From Pseudooceanicola algae (lineage in GTDB: Bacteria; Pseudomonadota; Alphaproteobacteria; Rhodobacterales; Rhodobacteraceae), in the NCBI RefSeq assembly GCF_003590145.2, contig NZ_CP060436.1:344001-408000 (forward strand): 64,000 nucleotides of DNA. The letters run 5' to 3'. The position numbers were made by a program, and so were the translations under genes. The notes under the pieces are model-generated. The model made no database searches, was not told the origin of the DNA, and saw only the letters and a program-made list of their open reading frames with translations. Positions 53,287 to 62,370 of this stretch are shown here, in pieces. Each line of letters begins with the position of its first letter. Positions within the stretch are counted from its first letter, which is position 1.

Positions 53287-53397
53287 CGCGGCCGTCCGAA
53301 AACCGCTTCATGGGCCATCTGACAAGCCATTGAAAACACGACGAAAATTTTTTTCCGAGTGAAACGATTAAGTGATTGATTTCAAAGGGTATATTGG

Positions 53398-53445
53398 TGA
53401 TTTGTAATCAGTAGGTCCGCGGTTCGAGTCCGTGTGGGGGCACCA
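53398..53445 (+). repeat. attR: 48-bp copy of tRNA-Thr 3' end
   Basis: Exact duplicate of 12007-12054. The 5' half of the tRNA is absent here, so this copy is not a functional tRNA; it marks the right prophage boundary. Confidence 0.93.
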
Positions 53446-53568
53446 TTTTACCTGAATGATGTGCTGAATTTCATAGGCCTCTGGATGGCCACGGGCCTTC
53501 CAGGGCCAGGCCGTGCGGTCGAGGCGGCAAAGGATTGTCCTCTGACGCCTCCCCCTCACCCCGGACGT

Positions 53569-54504
53569 CTAGTCCCTGCCGGGCCGCCGCTTGCGGAATG
53601 AGTCATCGGGCGTGCCGGTGAAACAGCCGAGCACATGGGGGTAGGCCTCGGTTACGACGTAGCCATAGACGCCGTCCTGCACCATCCCGTTGCAGATATC
53701 GAGATCGCCGGAGCCGGCTACGTATTCCCAGTCATCGACATAGGTGCCGTCATAACTGCCGCCCGGTCCGTCGGGGCGCGTGCCGGACTTCAGGTGGTAG
53801 CTGGTGGTGGCCTTCCGGATCTCTCCGTCGTCGTCGATATAGCTTCCGAAGATCGGAAACCCGTCAGCGGCAAAGCCGATCACAGGCGAAGGTCCATCGG
53901 GAGTGTCCTGATTGAACAGTGCCATCGGATTGCCGTGATAATGATAGGTGCCATCAGGCTGGGTGTGGGCGTTATGCGCATCCGTCCCGAAATTGCTGGC
54001 CCCGCCCATCGGATCGAACCGATAAGGCGTGTCCATGTCGTTGCACCCGATAAAGCCATCGCCGACGCCAAAGCACCCGGCTGCCACCTGATCCAGCTTC
54101 ACGCCGTTCAGGAATACTGCATTGTCCATCATCAGGCTGAGAGGGGTCGGCGTGTCGCTTGCGCGCGGGTTCGCGGTGATCGTGAAGCTTTGATCCTGAA
54201 CCGAGAACGGATTGGCGAACCCCTTGCTGGTATTGAAATCATGATTGGGCACGGCGTTGGAGGTGATCGTGCAGCTTGCCCCATCCGTGGTGATGGTCAC
54301 GGCCCCATCGTATTCCTGCGAATTGTGCAGATCTGTCGCTTTGGCAGAATTGGCAGCGACATGATCGGCACAGGTTGCGGACCGGTCTGTCAGGATTTCA
54401 CCCGTGATGTCATGCGCGGTGGCCAGGCCGGGGGGCAGGGCGAAGACCAGAAGGGCCGCAAGGGCCGGTGCCGTCGCGGGTGCAGGGTGTTTGCGGAAAA
54501 GCAT
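53569..54504 (-). CDS. YHYH-domain exported protein
   Basis: A 311-aa protein; ATG 54504 follows GGAGGG. A signal peptide covers about residues 1-30 (ALAALLVFALPPGLATAHD). The motif TYHYHG and the pattern 'GFAADGFPIFGSYIDDDG' define the YHYH domain of secreted proteins. Ligands are likely metal ions through the histidines. Function of the family is poorly known. First host gene after attR. Confidence 0.8.
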   Translation of the reverse strand: MLFRKHPAPATAPALAALLVFALPPGLATAHDITGEILTDRSATCADHVAANSAKATDLHNSQEYDGAVTITTDGASCTITSNAVPNHDFNTSKGFANPFSVQDQSFTITANPRASDTPTPLSLMMDNAVFLNGVKLDQVAAGCFGVGDGFIGCNDMDTPYRFDPMGGASNFGTDAHNAHTQPDGTYHYHGNPMALFNQDTPDGPSPVIGFAADGFPIFGSYIDDDGEIRKATTSYHLKSGTRPDGPGGSYDGTYVDDWEYVAGSGDLDICNGMVQDGVYGYVVTEAYPHVLGCFTGTPDDSFRKRRPGRD

Positions 54505-54746
54505 CGGAAAGGTCCCTCCATCGGATGGCACAAGCCCAAGTTTCCATTGCGTGAATGTGACGGGGCTCTCGGCGGTGCTGAAACCTTACGAATTCGGCGT
54601 TTGGCTATCAACAGCCTCGGAGATCACTGTAAATTGCCTCGCTTGATCGTGAAGAGGCCGGCGTGGTCGATATGCCCCCAGGGCCGACGACAAGGCGCAC
54701 GGGAGCGACCTGTGCACAGGCCCCGACCCCCAGCAGCCAGGCGACT

Positions 54747-55634
54747 TCAGCCAAGGGTCGCCGCCAGCGCCTCGACCACGCCCATGATCCTTTGCAGCCG
54801 CGCGCTTGGGGCGCGACCACGGTGCCGGATCGACCACAGCTTGTTGAAGCGTGGCTCCGGCAGGGGCGCGACCCTGATCCGATCCGCCCGAGGAAAGGCC
54901 GCAAGGCCGCTGCGTGGCAAAAGGGTATATCCAAGGCCCTCGGCCACCGGCGCGGGGATTTGACCGATCTGGTTGACATAGGTGCGCAGGCGCAACCTGT
55001 CGGCGCCGGTGAAGGCCTCGGGGAAATTCCGTGCCAGCAGGTCGTTGGCATAGCTTGCAACATCCGGATGCGCGACAAGGCCGAGGGTTTCGAGATCATT
55101 GAAACCAACCGGGCCGTCCCGGCCGGCGGGTAGCAGCAGGCACAGTTCTTCCTGTCCGATGTGGCGCGCTTCGATGCGGGGGTGGCCGGGGTCATCGGCC
55201 ACCACGCCCAGATCAAAGCGGCCCTCCAGCACACCCTCGAGGACGCGGGGCTGCGGGACGGCTTCGACATGAATGGACAGTTCCGGCGCGTCCCGCATCA
55301 GGGCGATGGCACGGGGGTAGAACAACATCGCGAAGCTGCCCGAGCAGGCGAGGCGCAATTCGCCCGCGTCGGGATCGTCCCGCGAGATCGACTCGCGCAG
55401 CGCCTTTTCTTCGGTGCGGCGGGACAGGCCGACGTCGCGCAGCGCCTCGCCGGCGGCCGTCAGGGTAAAGCTTTTGCCATCCTGCGAGATCAGCGGCTGG
55501 CCCAACTGCTGCTCGAGCTTGCGCAGATGCTGCGACACGCCGGGTTGCGTCATGTTGAGGCGTGCCGCGGCGCGGGTGAAATGCCCCTCTTCGGCGAGGA
55601 TGGTGAAGGTCTCGATCCAGGTGGCGTTCAGCAT
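54747..55634 (-). CDS. LysR-type transcriptional regulator
   Basis: A 295-aa protein. Residues 1-60 form the LysR winged HTH (FTRAAARLNMTQPGVSQHLR), followed by the two-lobed effector domain. Divergent from the VOC gene 55737-56234, with 102 bp between, so it probably controls it. The stretch 54505-54746 holds no gene. Confidence 0.9.
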   Translation of the reverse strand: MLNATWIETFTILAEEGHFTRAAARLNMTQPGVSQHLRKLEQQLGQPLISQDGKSFTLTAAGEALRDVGLSRRTEEKALRESISRDDPDAGELRLACSGSFAMLFYPRAIALMRDAPELSIHVEAVPQPRVLEGVLEGRFDLGVVADDPGHPRIEARHIGQEELCLLLPAGRDGPVGFNDLETLGLVAHPDVASYANDLLARNFPEAFTGADRLRLRTYVNQIGQIPAPVAEGLGYTLLPRSGLAAFPRADRIRVAPLPEPRFNKLWSIRHRGRAPSARLQRIMGVVEALAATLG

Positions 55635-55736
55635 CAGATCATTACGCTTTGTTTTCGTTTTTCTAAGTAATGATTATTTCACAAGCGGTGGGTGGCTGTC
55701 TACATCCTGGACAACCTCAAACGACAGGAGATCGAT

Positions 55737-56234
55737 ATGACACCGACACCCCGTACCTTTTCCCACATCGGCCTGTCCGTCCTGGACGTGGACGCAGCCG
55801 TCAAATTCTATTCCGAGGTCATGGGCTTTTATGTGCTCATGCAGCCGAGCGACATCGTGGAAGACGACAGCGCGATTGGCGTGATGTGCACCGATGTCTT
55901 CGGTCCGGGCTGGAAACACCTGCGGATCGCGCATCTTTCGACGGGCGACGGCATCGGGATCGAATTGTTCGAATTCGCGGATAATCACGCCCCCGACGAC
56001 AATTTCGCCTATCGCCGCCACGGGACCTTCCACTTTGCGATTCAGGACCCGGATCTGGAAGGGTTGCTGGAAAAGATCGTTGCAGCTGGCGGTAAGCAGC
56101 GGATGCCCGTGCGGGAATATTTCCCCGGCGAAAAGCCATATCGCATGGTCTATGTCGAAGACCCCTTCGGCAATATCTTCGAGCTTTACAGCCACAGCTA
56201 CGAACTGACCTATTCCGCCGGGGCCTATTCATAA
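55737..56234 (+). CDS. VOC family (glyoxalase/dioxygenase-like) protein
   Basis: A 165-aa protein; ATG 55737 is chosen over 55692 because AGGAG lies upstream. Two beta-alpha-beta-beta-beta modules carry possible metal ligands H10 (SHIGLSVLD), H98 (TFHFAIQD) and E146 (NIFELYSH). The family includes lactoylglutathione lyase, epimerases and ring-cleaving dioxygenases; substrate unknown. Likely regulated by the divergent LysR gene. Confidence 0.8.
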   Translation: MTPTPRTFSHIGLSVLDVDAAVKFYSEVMGFYVLMQPSDIVEDDSAIGVMCTDVFGPGWKHLRIAHLSTGDGIGIELFEFADNHAPDDNFAYRRHGTFHFAIQDPDLEGLLEKIVAAGGKQRMPVREYFPGEKPYRMVYVEDPFGNIFELYSHSYELTYSAGAYS

Positions 56235-56246
56235 CTGACGTTCTGC

Positions 56247-56270
56247 GTTCCGGCGCTTCGGCGCCGGGAC
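56247..56270. terminator. Hairpin between convergent genes
   Basis: GTTCCGGCGC and GCGCCGGGAC (one G-U pair) enclose a TTCG tetraloop, between the VOC stop and the TetR stop. It has no U tail but its position and stability suit a two-way terminator. Confidence 0.5.
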
Positions 56271-56295
56271 GGCTTTAACCGGGACGACCTGACGT

Positions 56296-56982
56296 TCAGG
56301 CCCGATAGACCCCGAGAAACATCGTGACAGCCGCCTGCGCGACGCGCTGGATCTCGGCTTCGGAGGGCTCGTCAAGGCAGCGCCCGAACAGACGGGAGCG
56401 CCAGATGCTGGCGGTCGAAAGTTCGACCAACTGCTGCGCCGCGAAACCCGGATCGGGCACTTCCAGGTGCCCCGCTTCGGTTTCCTGTTCCAGAAAGTCC
56501 CGCAGGCAGGTCAGGAAATGGCTGGCGCCGGCGTCATAAAACCGCGTCCCGAGTTCGGGCATGCGTTCGACCACCGCAATGACGATCCGTTGGGCGTGGA
56601 TCATGTCGCGGGACCCCATCTTGCGCGCAAGGCCCTTGGCATAGGCCATCAGGCGGTCCTCGACCGTCCCGGCTTCGGTCAGCTCCGCCGCGATCCCGTC
56701 AAAGACCCCGTCGCGGCGGTCCTCGACCAGGGCAACGAACAGATCTTCCTTGTTGTCGAAATAGACATAAAGGGTGCCTTTCGACACGCCCGCCGCCTTG
56801 CAGATGTTGTTCATCGAGGCGGCATCAAAGCCCTGATCGACAAAGATACGCCAGGCGCCGTCAAGGATCTGACGGCGTTTCTGCGGGTCTTCGCCCGCGG
56901 CATGGCGGCGCTTCTGCGCATTGGTGTCGGCCGGTTCCGCCGGTTTCCGCGCCCGTGTTTCGGGATCTCTGTCGTTCATCAT
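56296..56982 (-). CDS. TetR family regulator of the efflux operon
   Basis: A 228-aa protein. A charged 30-residue leader precedes the TetR HTH (FDAASMNNICKAAGVSKGTL, then YVYFDNKEDL). The C-terminal ligand domain has the TetR_C pattern. It is divergent from an EmrAB-type pump, and two matching palindromes lie between them. It should repress both transcripts until it binds a pump substrate. Confidence 0.88.
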   Translation of the reverse strand: MMNDRDPETRARKPAEPADTNAQKRRHAAGEDPQKRRQILDGAWRIFVDQGFDAASMNNICKAAGVSKGTLYVYFDNKEDLFVALVEDRRDGVFDGIAAELTEAGTVEDRLMAYAKGLARKMGSRDMIHAQRIVIAVVERMPELGTRFYDAGASHFLTCLRDFLEQETEAGHLEVPDPGFAAQQLVELSTASIWRSRLFGRCLDEPSEAEIQRVAQAAVTMFLGVYRA

Positions 56983-56995
56983 TCAGCCCATATAG

Positions 56996-57013
56996 TCGAA
57001 CCGGCTGGTTCGA
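56996..57013. promoter_or_regulatory. TetR operator 1
   Basis: TCGAACC-GGCT-GGTTCGA, a perfect 18-bp palindrome 13 bp before the tetR start, placed to block tetR transcription. Confidence 0.65.
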
Positions 57014-57051
57014 TAAAGCCTTGATTTCCGCCCGCGACCTTTCTAAATGGC

Positions 57052-57071
57052 GTCGAACCAATCGGTTCGAC
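57052..57071. promoter_or_regulatory. TetR operator 2
   Basis: GTCGAACC-AATC-GGTTCGAC, a 20-bp near-palindrome with the same half-sites as operator 1, centred 57 bp from it and 36 bp before the pump start. A further half-site, GTTCGA, lies at 57073-57078. Confidence 0.65.
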
Positions 57072-57107
57072 CGTTCGATTCCCATCCAATTTCCGAAAGC
57101 CTGCCTC

Positions 57108-58253
57108 ATGCCACGTGACGAAACCAATGCCCCGCGCCCGACCGAAACCCTGTCTTCCGAAGGGGCTGGTCCCGCGGACGGCGCGGCGCCGCAGAAGGGG
57201 TCACGCAAGAAGGTCGTCCTTGGCGGGCTTGCGTTGATCGTGGTGCTGGCAGGGGGCTACGAAGGCTATGGGTGGTGGACCGAAGGGCGTTTCATGATCG
57301 GCACGGATGATGCCTATGTGCAGGCGGATCTGTCGCTGGTCTCGTCGAAATTGCAGGGCTACGTTGCCGACATCCCGGTGCAGTCGAACCAGCATGTCGC
57401 CAAGGGTGATGTGCTGGTCCGGATCGAGGATGGCGACTACCGGATCGCGCTGGAACTGGCCGAGGCCAAGCTGCCGACGCTTGAACGCACCTTGGCGCGG
57501 ATCGACGCCCAGATCGTCGCGGCTGAGGCCGGCGTGACCCAGGCCGAGGCCGAGCTTGCCGGGGCCGAAGCCGCCCTGCGCACCGCCGAAACCGCCCAGG
57601 CACGGGCGCAGGGGCTGTCGGACCGCAAGGTGACCTCGCAGGCCGCGCTCGACACGGCGAACGAGGATCTGGATACCGCGCGGGCCGACAAGGCAGCCGC
57701 GCTGGCCGCGATCACCGGCGCAGAGGCCGAGGTCGAGGTGCTGAAGGCGCAGAGCGCCGAAACGGATTCGGGTCGCCGGGAACTGCAGCTTGCCATCGAC
57801 CAGGCGCAGCGCAACCTGGATCACACTGTCCTGCGCGCGCCCTTCGACGGCACGGTCGCCAATATCGCCATCGAAGCGGGTGAACTGGTCAGCGTCGGGG
57901 CGAGCCTCGCCGCCGTCATCCCCGATCGCGGTCTCTATGTCGAAGCGAATTTCAAGGAAACCCAACTGGCCGGCATCGTGCCCGGCGAAATCGCGACGGT
58001 CACCATCGACGCCATCGCAGGGCACGAGATCGAGGGCCGGGTGGTCTCCATCGCGCCGGCGACCGGATCGATCTTTTCGCTGTTGCCGACGGATAATGCC
58101 ACGGGCAATTTCACCAAGATCGTCCAGCGCGTTCCGGTGCGGATCGAACTGCCGGCCGAAACCGAGGGTCTGCGCGCCGGCCTCTCGGTCGTGGTCGAGA
58201 TCGACCAGCGCAGCGCGCCGCAGGGCACCAAGGTGGCGCAGGCGTTGCAATGA
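57108..58253 (+). CDS. EmrA/HlyD-type membrane fusion protein
   Basis: A 381-aa protein; ATG 57108 gives a cytoplasmic tail, one membrane helix (VVLGGLALIVVLAGGYEGYG) and the EmrA-type periplasmic part. 'TDDAYVQADLSLVSSKLQGY' and 'LDHTVLRAPFDGTVANI' are the two lipoyl half-motifs, flanking a long coiled coil (about 110-215). It bridges the inner-membrane pump to an outer-membrane channel. Coupled to the pump gene by a 4-bp overlap. Confidence 0.88.
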   Translation: MPRDETNAPRPTETLSSEGAGPADGAAPQKGSRKKVVLGGLALIVVLAGGYEGYGWWTEGRFMIGTDDAYVQADLSLVSSKLQGYVADIPVQSNQHVAKGDVLVRIEDGDYRIALELAEAKLPTLERTLARIDAQIVAAEAGVTQAEAELAGAEAALRTAETAQARAQGLSDRKVTSQAALDTANEDLDTARADKAAALAAITGAEAEVEVLKAQSAETDSGRRELQLAIDQAQRNLDHTVLRAPFDGTVANIAIEAGELVSVGASLAAVIPDRGLYVEANFKETQLAGIVPGEIATVTIDAIAGHEIEGRVVSIAPATGSIFSLLPTDNATGNFTKIVQRVPVRIELPAETEGLRAGLSVVVEIDQRSAPQGTKVAQALQ

Positions 58254-59830
58254 CCGCCGCTGTCGTACCGGCACCGGAACCCGAATTGACGCCGCGCCGG
58301 GTCGCGGCGTTCTTCGTCATGGTCTTCGGCATGTTCATGGCGATCCTCGACATCCAGATCGTCTCGGCCTCGTTGCCGGAAATTCAGGCGGGGCTGGGGG
58401 CCTCGTCGGACGAGATCAGCTGGGTCCAGACCTCCTACCTGATTGCCGAGGTGATCATGATCCCATTGTCGGGCCTGCTGGGGCGGATGATGTCGACGCG
58501 CTATCTGTTCGCGGTTTCGGCAGCAGGGTTCACGGCGGCGTCCTTCATGTGCGCGACCTCAAGCTCGATCAACGAGATGATCCTGTGGCGCGCCCTTCAG
58601 GGGTTCCTCGGCGGCGGCATGATTCCTTCGGTCTTTGCGGCGGCCTTCACGATCTTTCCCGCCTCCAAGCGCAGCATCGTCTCGCCGATGATCGGCCTTG
58701 TCGCCACCCTGGCGCCCACGGTCGGGCCGACCATCGGCGGTTATCTCAGCCACGCAATGAGCTGGCATTGGCTTTTCCTCGTCAATGTCCCCGCCGGGAT
58801 TGCCGTCACCATCGGTGTGCTGGCGCTGGTCGATTTCGACAAGCCCGACTGGAAGCTGTTCGACAGGTTCGACTGGATTGGTCTGGCCGCGCTGGCCTGC
58901 TTCCTCGGCGGCATGGAATATGTGCTGGAAGAGGGCCCCGGCAACGACTGGTTCCAGGATGAAATCGTCGCGGTGCTGTTCATCGTCATGGTCGTCGGCG
59001 GGCTGCTGACCTTCTGGCGGGCCTTCACGCGGGAAGATCCGGTGGTCGACTTCTCCGCCTTCGCAAACAGGAATTTCGCCGTCGGTTCGGTCTTCAGTTT
59101 CACCATGGGGATCGGGCTGTACGGGATGACTTATCTATACCCGCTCTACCTGGCCTCGATCCGCGGCTATGACAGCCTGATGACCGGGCAGACGGTCTTT
59201 GTCTCGGGGCTGGCGATGTTCTTCAGCGCGCCGCTGGCCGGGGTGCTGTCATCGAAAATGGACCTGCGGCTGATGCTGTTGATGGGGTTCCTCGGCTTCG
59301 GGGTCTCGTCGTGGATGCTGACGGGGATGACGGCGGGATGGGATTTCGATGAATTGCTGCTGCCGCAGATCCTGCGGGGGGTGTCGCTGATGATCTGCAT
59401 GGTGCCGATCAACAACCTGGCCCTCGGCACGCTGCCGCCCGACAAGATGAAAGGCGCCTCGGGGCTTTACAATCTGATGCGCAACCTCGGCGGCGCGGTC
59501 GGGCTGGCATTGATCAACACGCTGCTGACGGATCGCGGCGCCCTGCATGCCGCCCGCCTGCGCGAGGCGCTGGATTGGTCCAATGCCGAAGCGCTGCGCC
59601 AGATCGCCCTGCTGTCGGCCTATCTGGAGGCCGACGGGATCGATGGCGAAACCGGCGCGCTGGCGCAACTGGCCGCGCGGGTGACGCAGCAGGCGACGGT
59701 GATGTCCTTCATCGACATCTTCACCCTGATCGCGCTGCTTTTCGCCGGGTTGGCGGTGCTGTCCCTGGCGATGGAACCCCGCGCCGCGGAGCAGGTGGGG
59801 GCGGTCATTAGGGGCGGGGGCGGTCTTTAA
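58250..59830 (+). CDS. EmrB/QacA family MFS drug efflux transporter (DHA2)
   Basis: A 526-aa protein with 14 predicted membrane helices. 'DIQIVSASLPEIQAGLG' and 'WVQTSYLIAEVIMIPLSG' and the motif 'GLLGRMMSTRYLF' (motif A) mark the DHA2 drug:proton antiporters. Works with the fusion protein as an EmrAB pump. Regulated by the TetR operators upstream. No terminator with a U run is seen after it. Confidence 0.88.
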   Translation: MTAAVVPAPEPELTPRRVAAFFVMVFGMFMAILDIQIVSASLPEIQAGLGASSDEISWVQTSYLIAEVIMIPLSGLLGRMMSTRYLFAVSAAGFTAASFMCATSSSINEMILWRALQGFLGGGMIPSVFAAAFTIFPASKRSIVSPMIGLVATLAPTVGPTIGGYLSHAMSWHWLFLVNVPAGIAVTIGVLALVDFDKPDWKLFDRFDWIGLAALACFLGGMEYVLEEGPGNDWFQDEIVAVLFIVMVVGGLLTFWRAFTREDPVVDFSAFANRNFAVGSVFSFTMGIGLYGMTYLYPLYLASIRGYDSLMTGQTVFVSGLAMFFSAPLAGVLSSKMDLRLMLLMGFLGFGVSSWMLTGMTAGWDFDELLLPQILRGVSLMICMVPINNLALGTLPPDKMKGASGLYNLMRNLGGAVGLALINTLLTDRGALHAARLREALDWSNAEALRQIALLSAYLEADGIDGETGALAQLAARVTQQATVMSFIDIFTLIALLFAGLAVLSLAMEPRAAEQVGAVIRGGGGL

Positions 59831-60206
59831 AGGGCGGGGTCAGCCCGCGCAAGGCCCGGCCAGGGCGGAACGACGACTCCTCATTTCACTGCCGGTGCCG
59901 CCCGACGGCGCTGTTTGACGGGACGTGACGCTTGATGGCCAGACAGGTGGCATCGTCTGTGCAGACTGGGTTCCCTGACGCCGGTTTGTGTCGTACTTCG
60001 ATTGCGAGACATATCTGAACCCGAACGCCAGGCAGAGCATTTTGCGGCGTCATTCAATTGCCGGCCAGGGAGAAAACCGCCGATGCCGCATCCGCCAAGC
60101 GCCCGGGCCCCCTCTCGAACGATCCGCATAACCCGATCGAAACCTGCGGAAGTTCCCGCAGAGGACAATGATATGACTTTCCATCAATGGGGGCCATATA
60201 AGGCAG
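59831..60206. other. Intergenic stretch without recognised gene
   Basis: A 376-bp gap between the pump and GntR genes. Short frames exist on both strands but none has a convincing start or product. The last 30 bp should hold the GntR gene promoter and its weak AAGGCAG ribosome site. Nothing else seen. Confidence 0.4.
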
Positions 60207-60851
60207 ATGGCAAAGGATAACACACAGGTCACGACCCTGGTGCAGCGGCTCGGCTCGATGATCATCGCGGGGGATTTCCGACCCGGCGAGCGCCTGCTTG
60301 AAGACACCCTTACCGAGGAAATGGGTCTTGGGCGCACACCGCTGCGCGAAGCCCTTCTGGTGCTGCAGGGGCAGGGCATGATCGACCGCCGCAAGGGCTG
60401 GTACGTTCCTGAAACCCGCCCGGCCGAAGTGCCCAACCTGTTCGAAGCCCGCGCCGTCGCGGAAGAAGCGCTTGCGGTTCTGGCAACCCGGCGCGGGGGA
60501 CCGGACCTGGCGGTGCAACTGGAGCAGCTTTGCGACCGGATGGAAACCTATCCGGATATTTCGCGGGCCGAACTGAATGCCCTGAACCAGACCTTTCACG
60601 AAGCGATCCGCGATGCAGCGGCCAATCCGCATATCGCGGAATTCTGGGACCGGGCGCAGTTCCGGCACTGGCAATTGCGCCTGCCGATCATGTTCTCCCA
60701 GGATCAGATCCTGATGGCGCATACCGAACACCGCCGGATCGCCGATGCCGTCTCGGCCGGTCAGGCAGACGCCGCCGGCGCCGCGGCGCGGGCGCATGTC
60801 GAGGCCACTGCCAGAATCGTTACCGAAGCGCTAGAGACCGTGCGCATGTAG
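60207..60851 (+). CDS. GntR family (FCD-type) regulator
   Basis: A 214-aa protein. The N-terminal winged helix has 'IIAGDFRPGERLLEDTLTEE' and 'GLGRTPLREALLVL', the GntR signature. The C-terminal helical FCD domain carries D and H residues for a metal/effector (about E92, H130, H176). It probably controls a catabolic gene; the downstream amidohydrolase is the nearest candidate, 320 bp away. Confidence 0.88.
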   Translation: MAKDNTQVTTLVQRLGSMIIAGDFRPGERLLEDTLTEEMGLGRTPLREALLVLQGQGMIDRRKGWYVPETRPAEVPNLFEARAVAEEALAVLATRRGGPDLAVQLEQLCDRMETYPDISRAELNALNQTFHEAIRDAAANPHIAEFWDRAQFRHWQLRLPIMFSQDQILMAHTEHRRIADAVSAGQADAAGAAARAHVEATARIVTEALETVRM

Positions 60852-61029
60852 CCGGTCGGGCAACCTTGCCCTTTCCCGACACGCCGCCACCCAGACCGCG
60901 CCATTTCGATTGCCCGGATCCCGGCGGACATCCTCTGCAGCGCCCTCCCGGCTCTCGACATCCCACCGAAGACGCCCCTGCGCTCCAGCGCCGCCACAAG
61001 CGCCGGCCCAGGTTTCCCTGTTCCAAATA

Positions 61030-61076
61030 TCCCGGGGGAGGAGGGCGCCCTGGCGCCCTTCGGGGGCAGCGCCCCC
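61030..61076. repeat. GC-rich palindromic intergenic element
   Basis: AGGGCGCC-CT-GGCGCCCT (61042-61059) followed by GGGGGC-AGC-GCCCCC (61062-61076) and preceded by AAATATCCCGGGGGAGG. This double hairpin resembles an extragenic palindrome repeated in Rhodobacteraceae genomes. It fills the middle of the 319-bp gap 60852-61170; the rest of the gap shows no gene. Confidence 0.5.
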
Positions 61077-61170
61077 ATCCCGCCCGCGCGCCCATTAAGC
61101 CCGGACGCCCTTGCCTTCCCCCGCCCGATGCACAAACCTGCCGGCGCAATCACAGCCAGCAGGAGCCCCC

Positions 61171-62337
61171 ATGAGCGACGTCACCGATTTCCTTGCCGAG
61201 CGTTTCCCCGACCTGCGTGACATCCGCCGTGACATCCACGCCCATCCGGAGCTTGGCTTCAGGGAAACCCGCACCGCTGCACTGATCGCCGGCCGGTTGC
61301 GCGCTGCGGGCTACAAGGTCACCGAAGGCATCGCGCAGACCGGCCTTGTCGCGACTCTCAAACGGGGTGACGGCCCGGTCATCGGCCTGCGCGCCGACAT
61401 GGATGCGCTGCCGATGGACGAACAGACCAACCTGCCGCATGCTTCGAAGACCGAAGGCGTCTTTCACGGCTGCGGCCACGACGGCCATACCACCAGCCTT
61501 CTCGCCACCGCCGAAGCTCTTGCGGCCCATGGCAACTTTTCCGGCACGGTCCACCTTATCTTCCAACCCGCCGAAGAAGGCCTCGCCGGAGGTCTCAAAA
61601 TGGTCGAAGAGGGCCTTTTCGACCGCTTCCCCTGCGACCGGATCTACGGGTTCCACAACATGCCGCTGCTGCCCATGGGCCAGGCGGCGGTGCGCCCCGG
61701 TCCCGCCATGGCATCCGCCGATGGCTTCATATTGCGCTTCACCGGCAAGGGCGGCCACGCGGCCATGCCGCATCTGTCGCGCGACGTGGCGCTGCTCTGC
61801 TCGGAACTGACCCTCGCCTTCCAGAGCCTCATTTCACGTGGCATCAACCCGCTGCATTCCGCGGTCCTCTCTGTGACCCAGATCCACGTCGGCTCGGCCC
61901 ATAATGTCATCGCGGGCGAAGGCTGGATGTCCGGCACGGTGCGCTGCCTGGATCCGGAGGATCGCGCCCTGTTGGAAGCCGGTTTGCGCGCGCTGGTCGA
62001 ACACCATTGTGCGGCGCGCGGCATCTCTGTGGATATCGAATGGATCAACGGCTACCCGCCCCTGACCAACGACCCCGCAGCGGCGGCACAGGCGTCGAAG
62101 GTCCTCTCGGCACAGGGGTCTCCGGTCTCCTGTTCGCAAGCCGAACCGCTCATGGCAGCCGAGGATTTCTCCTACATGCTCAACAAGATTCCGGGTGCCT
62201 ACATCTTCTTTGGAATGGCGGTCGAGGGCGAAGACAACCCCATGGTGCACCACCCCGCCTATGACTTCCGCGACGAGTTGATCCCGATCATCGCCGAAAG
62301 CATGGTTCGCCTGGTCGAAGCCGAACTTCCGGCTTGA
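61171..62337 (+). CDS. M20 family amidohydrolase (hippurate hydrolase-like)
   Basis: A 388-aa protein; ATG 61171 follows AGGAG. Metal ligands: 'HGCGHDGH' near residues 99-106, 'PAEEGLAGG' near 135, 'GFHNMP' near 160 and the late 'HHPAYDF'. This is the dinuclear M20D set, which cleaves N-acyl amino acids such as hippurate or N-acetyl/indole conjugates. Cytosolic. Exact substrate unknown; possibly under the GntR regulator. Confidence 0.88.
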   Translation: MSDVTDFLAERFPDLRDIRRDIHAHPELGFRETRTAALIAGRLRAAGYKVTEGIAQTGLVATLKRGDGPVIGLRADMDALPMDEQTNLPHASKTEGVFHGCGHDGHTTSLLATAEALAAHGNFSGTVHLIFQPAEEGLAGGLKMVEEGLFDRFPCDRIYGFHNMPLLPMGQAAVRPGPAMASADGFILRFTGKGGHAAMPHLSRDVALLCSELTLAFQSLISRGINPLHSAVLSVTQIHVGSAHNVIAGEGWMSGTVRCLDPEDRALLEAGLRALVEHHCAARGISVDIEWINGYPPLTNDPAAAAQASKVLSAQGSPVSCSQAEPLMAAEDFSYMLNKIPGAYIFFGMAVEGEDNPMVHHPAYDFRDELIPIIAESMVRLVEAELPA

Positions 62338-62370
62338 AGATTTGGTGTTCTGCCCCCGCCGCCATGCCAG

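Larger units (their letters stand above)
12007..53445. mobile_element. Temperate podovirus prophage integrated in tRNA-Thr
   Basis: The 48-bp direct repeat at both ends (12007-12054 and 53398-53445), a tyrosine integrase, an Xis-like protein, a CI/Cro switch, replication genes and a full T7-like virion and lysis set define a 41.4-kb element. The excised circle would be 41,391 bp. All expected modules are present and no structural gene is broken, so it may be inducible. Cargo lies in two places: between attL and integrase (12272-15731), and inside the capsid module (33022-33720). Confidence 0.92.

Noticed and set aside
53398-53445. Second tRNA-Thr gene
   Set aside because: Only the 3' 48 nt are present, with no D arm or 5' acceptor strand; it is attR.
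54663-55133. Plus-strand frame opposite the LysR gene
   Set aside because: Lies antisense within a clear LysR gene; shadow of codon bias.
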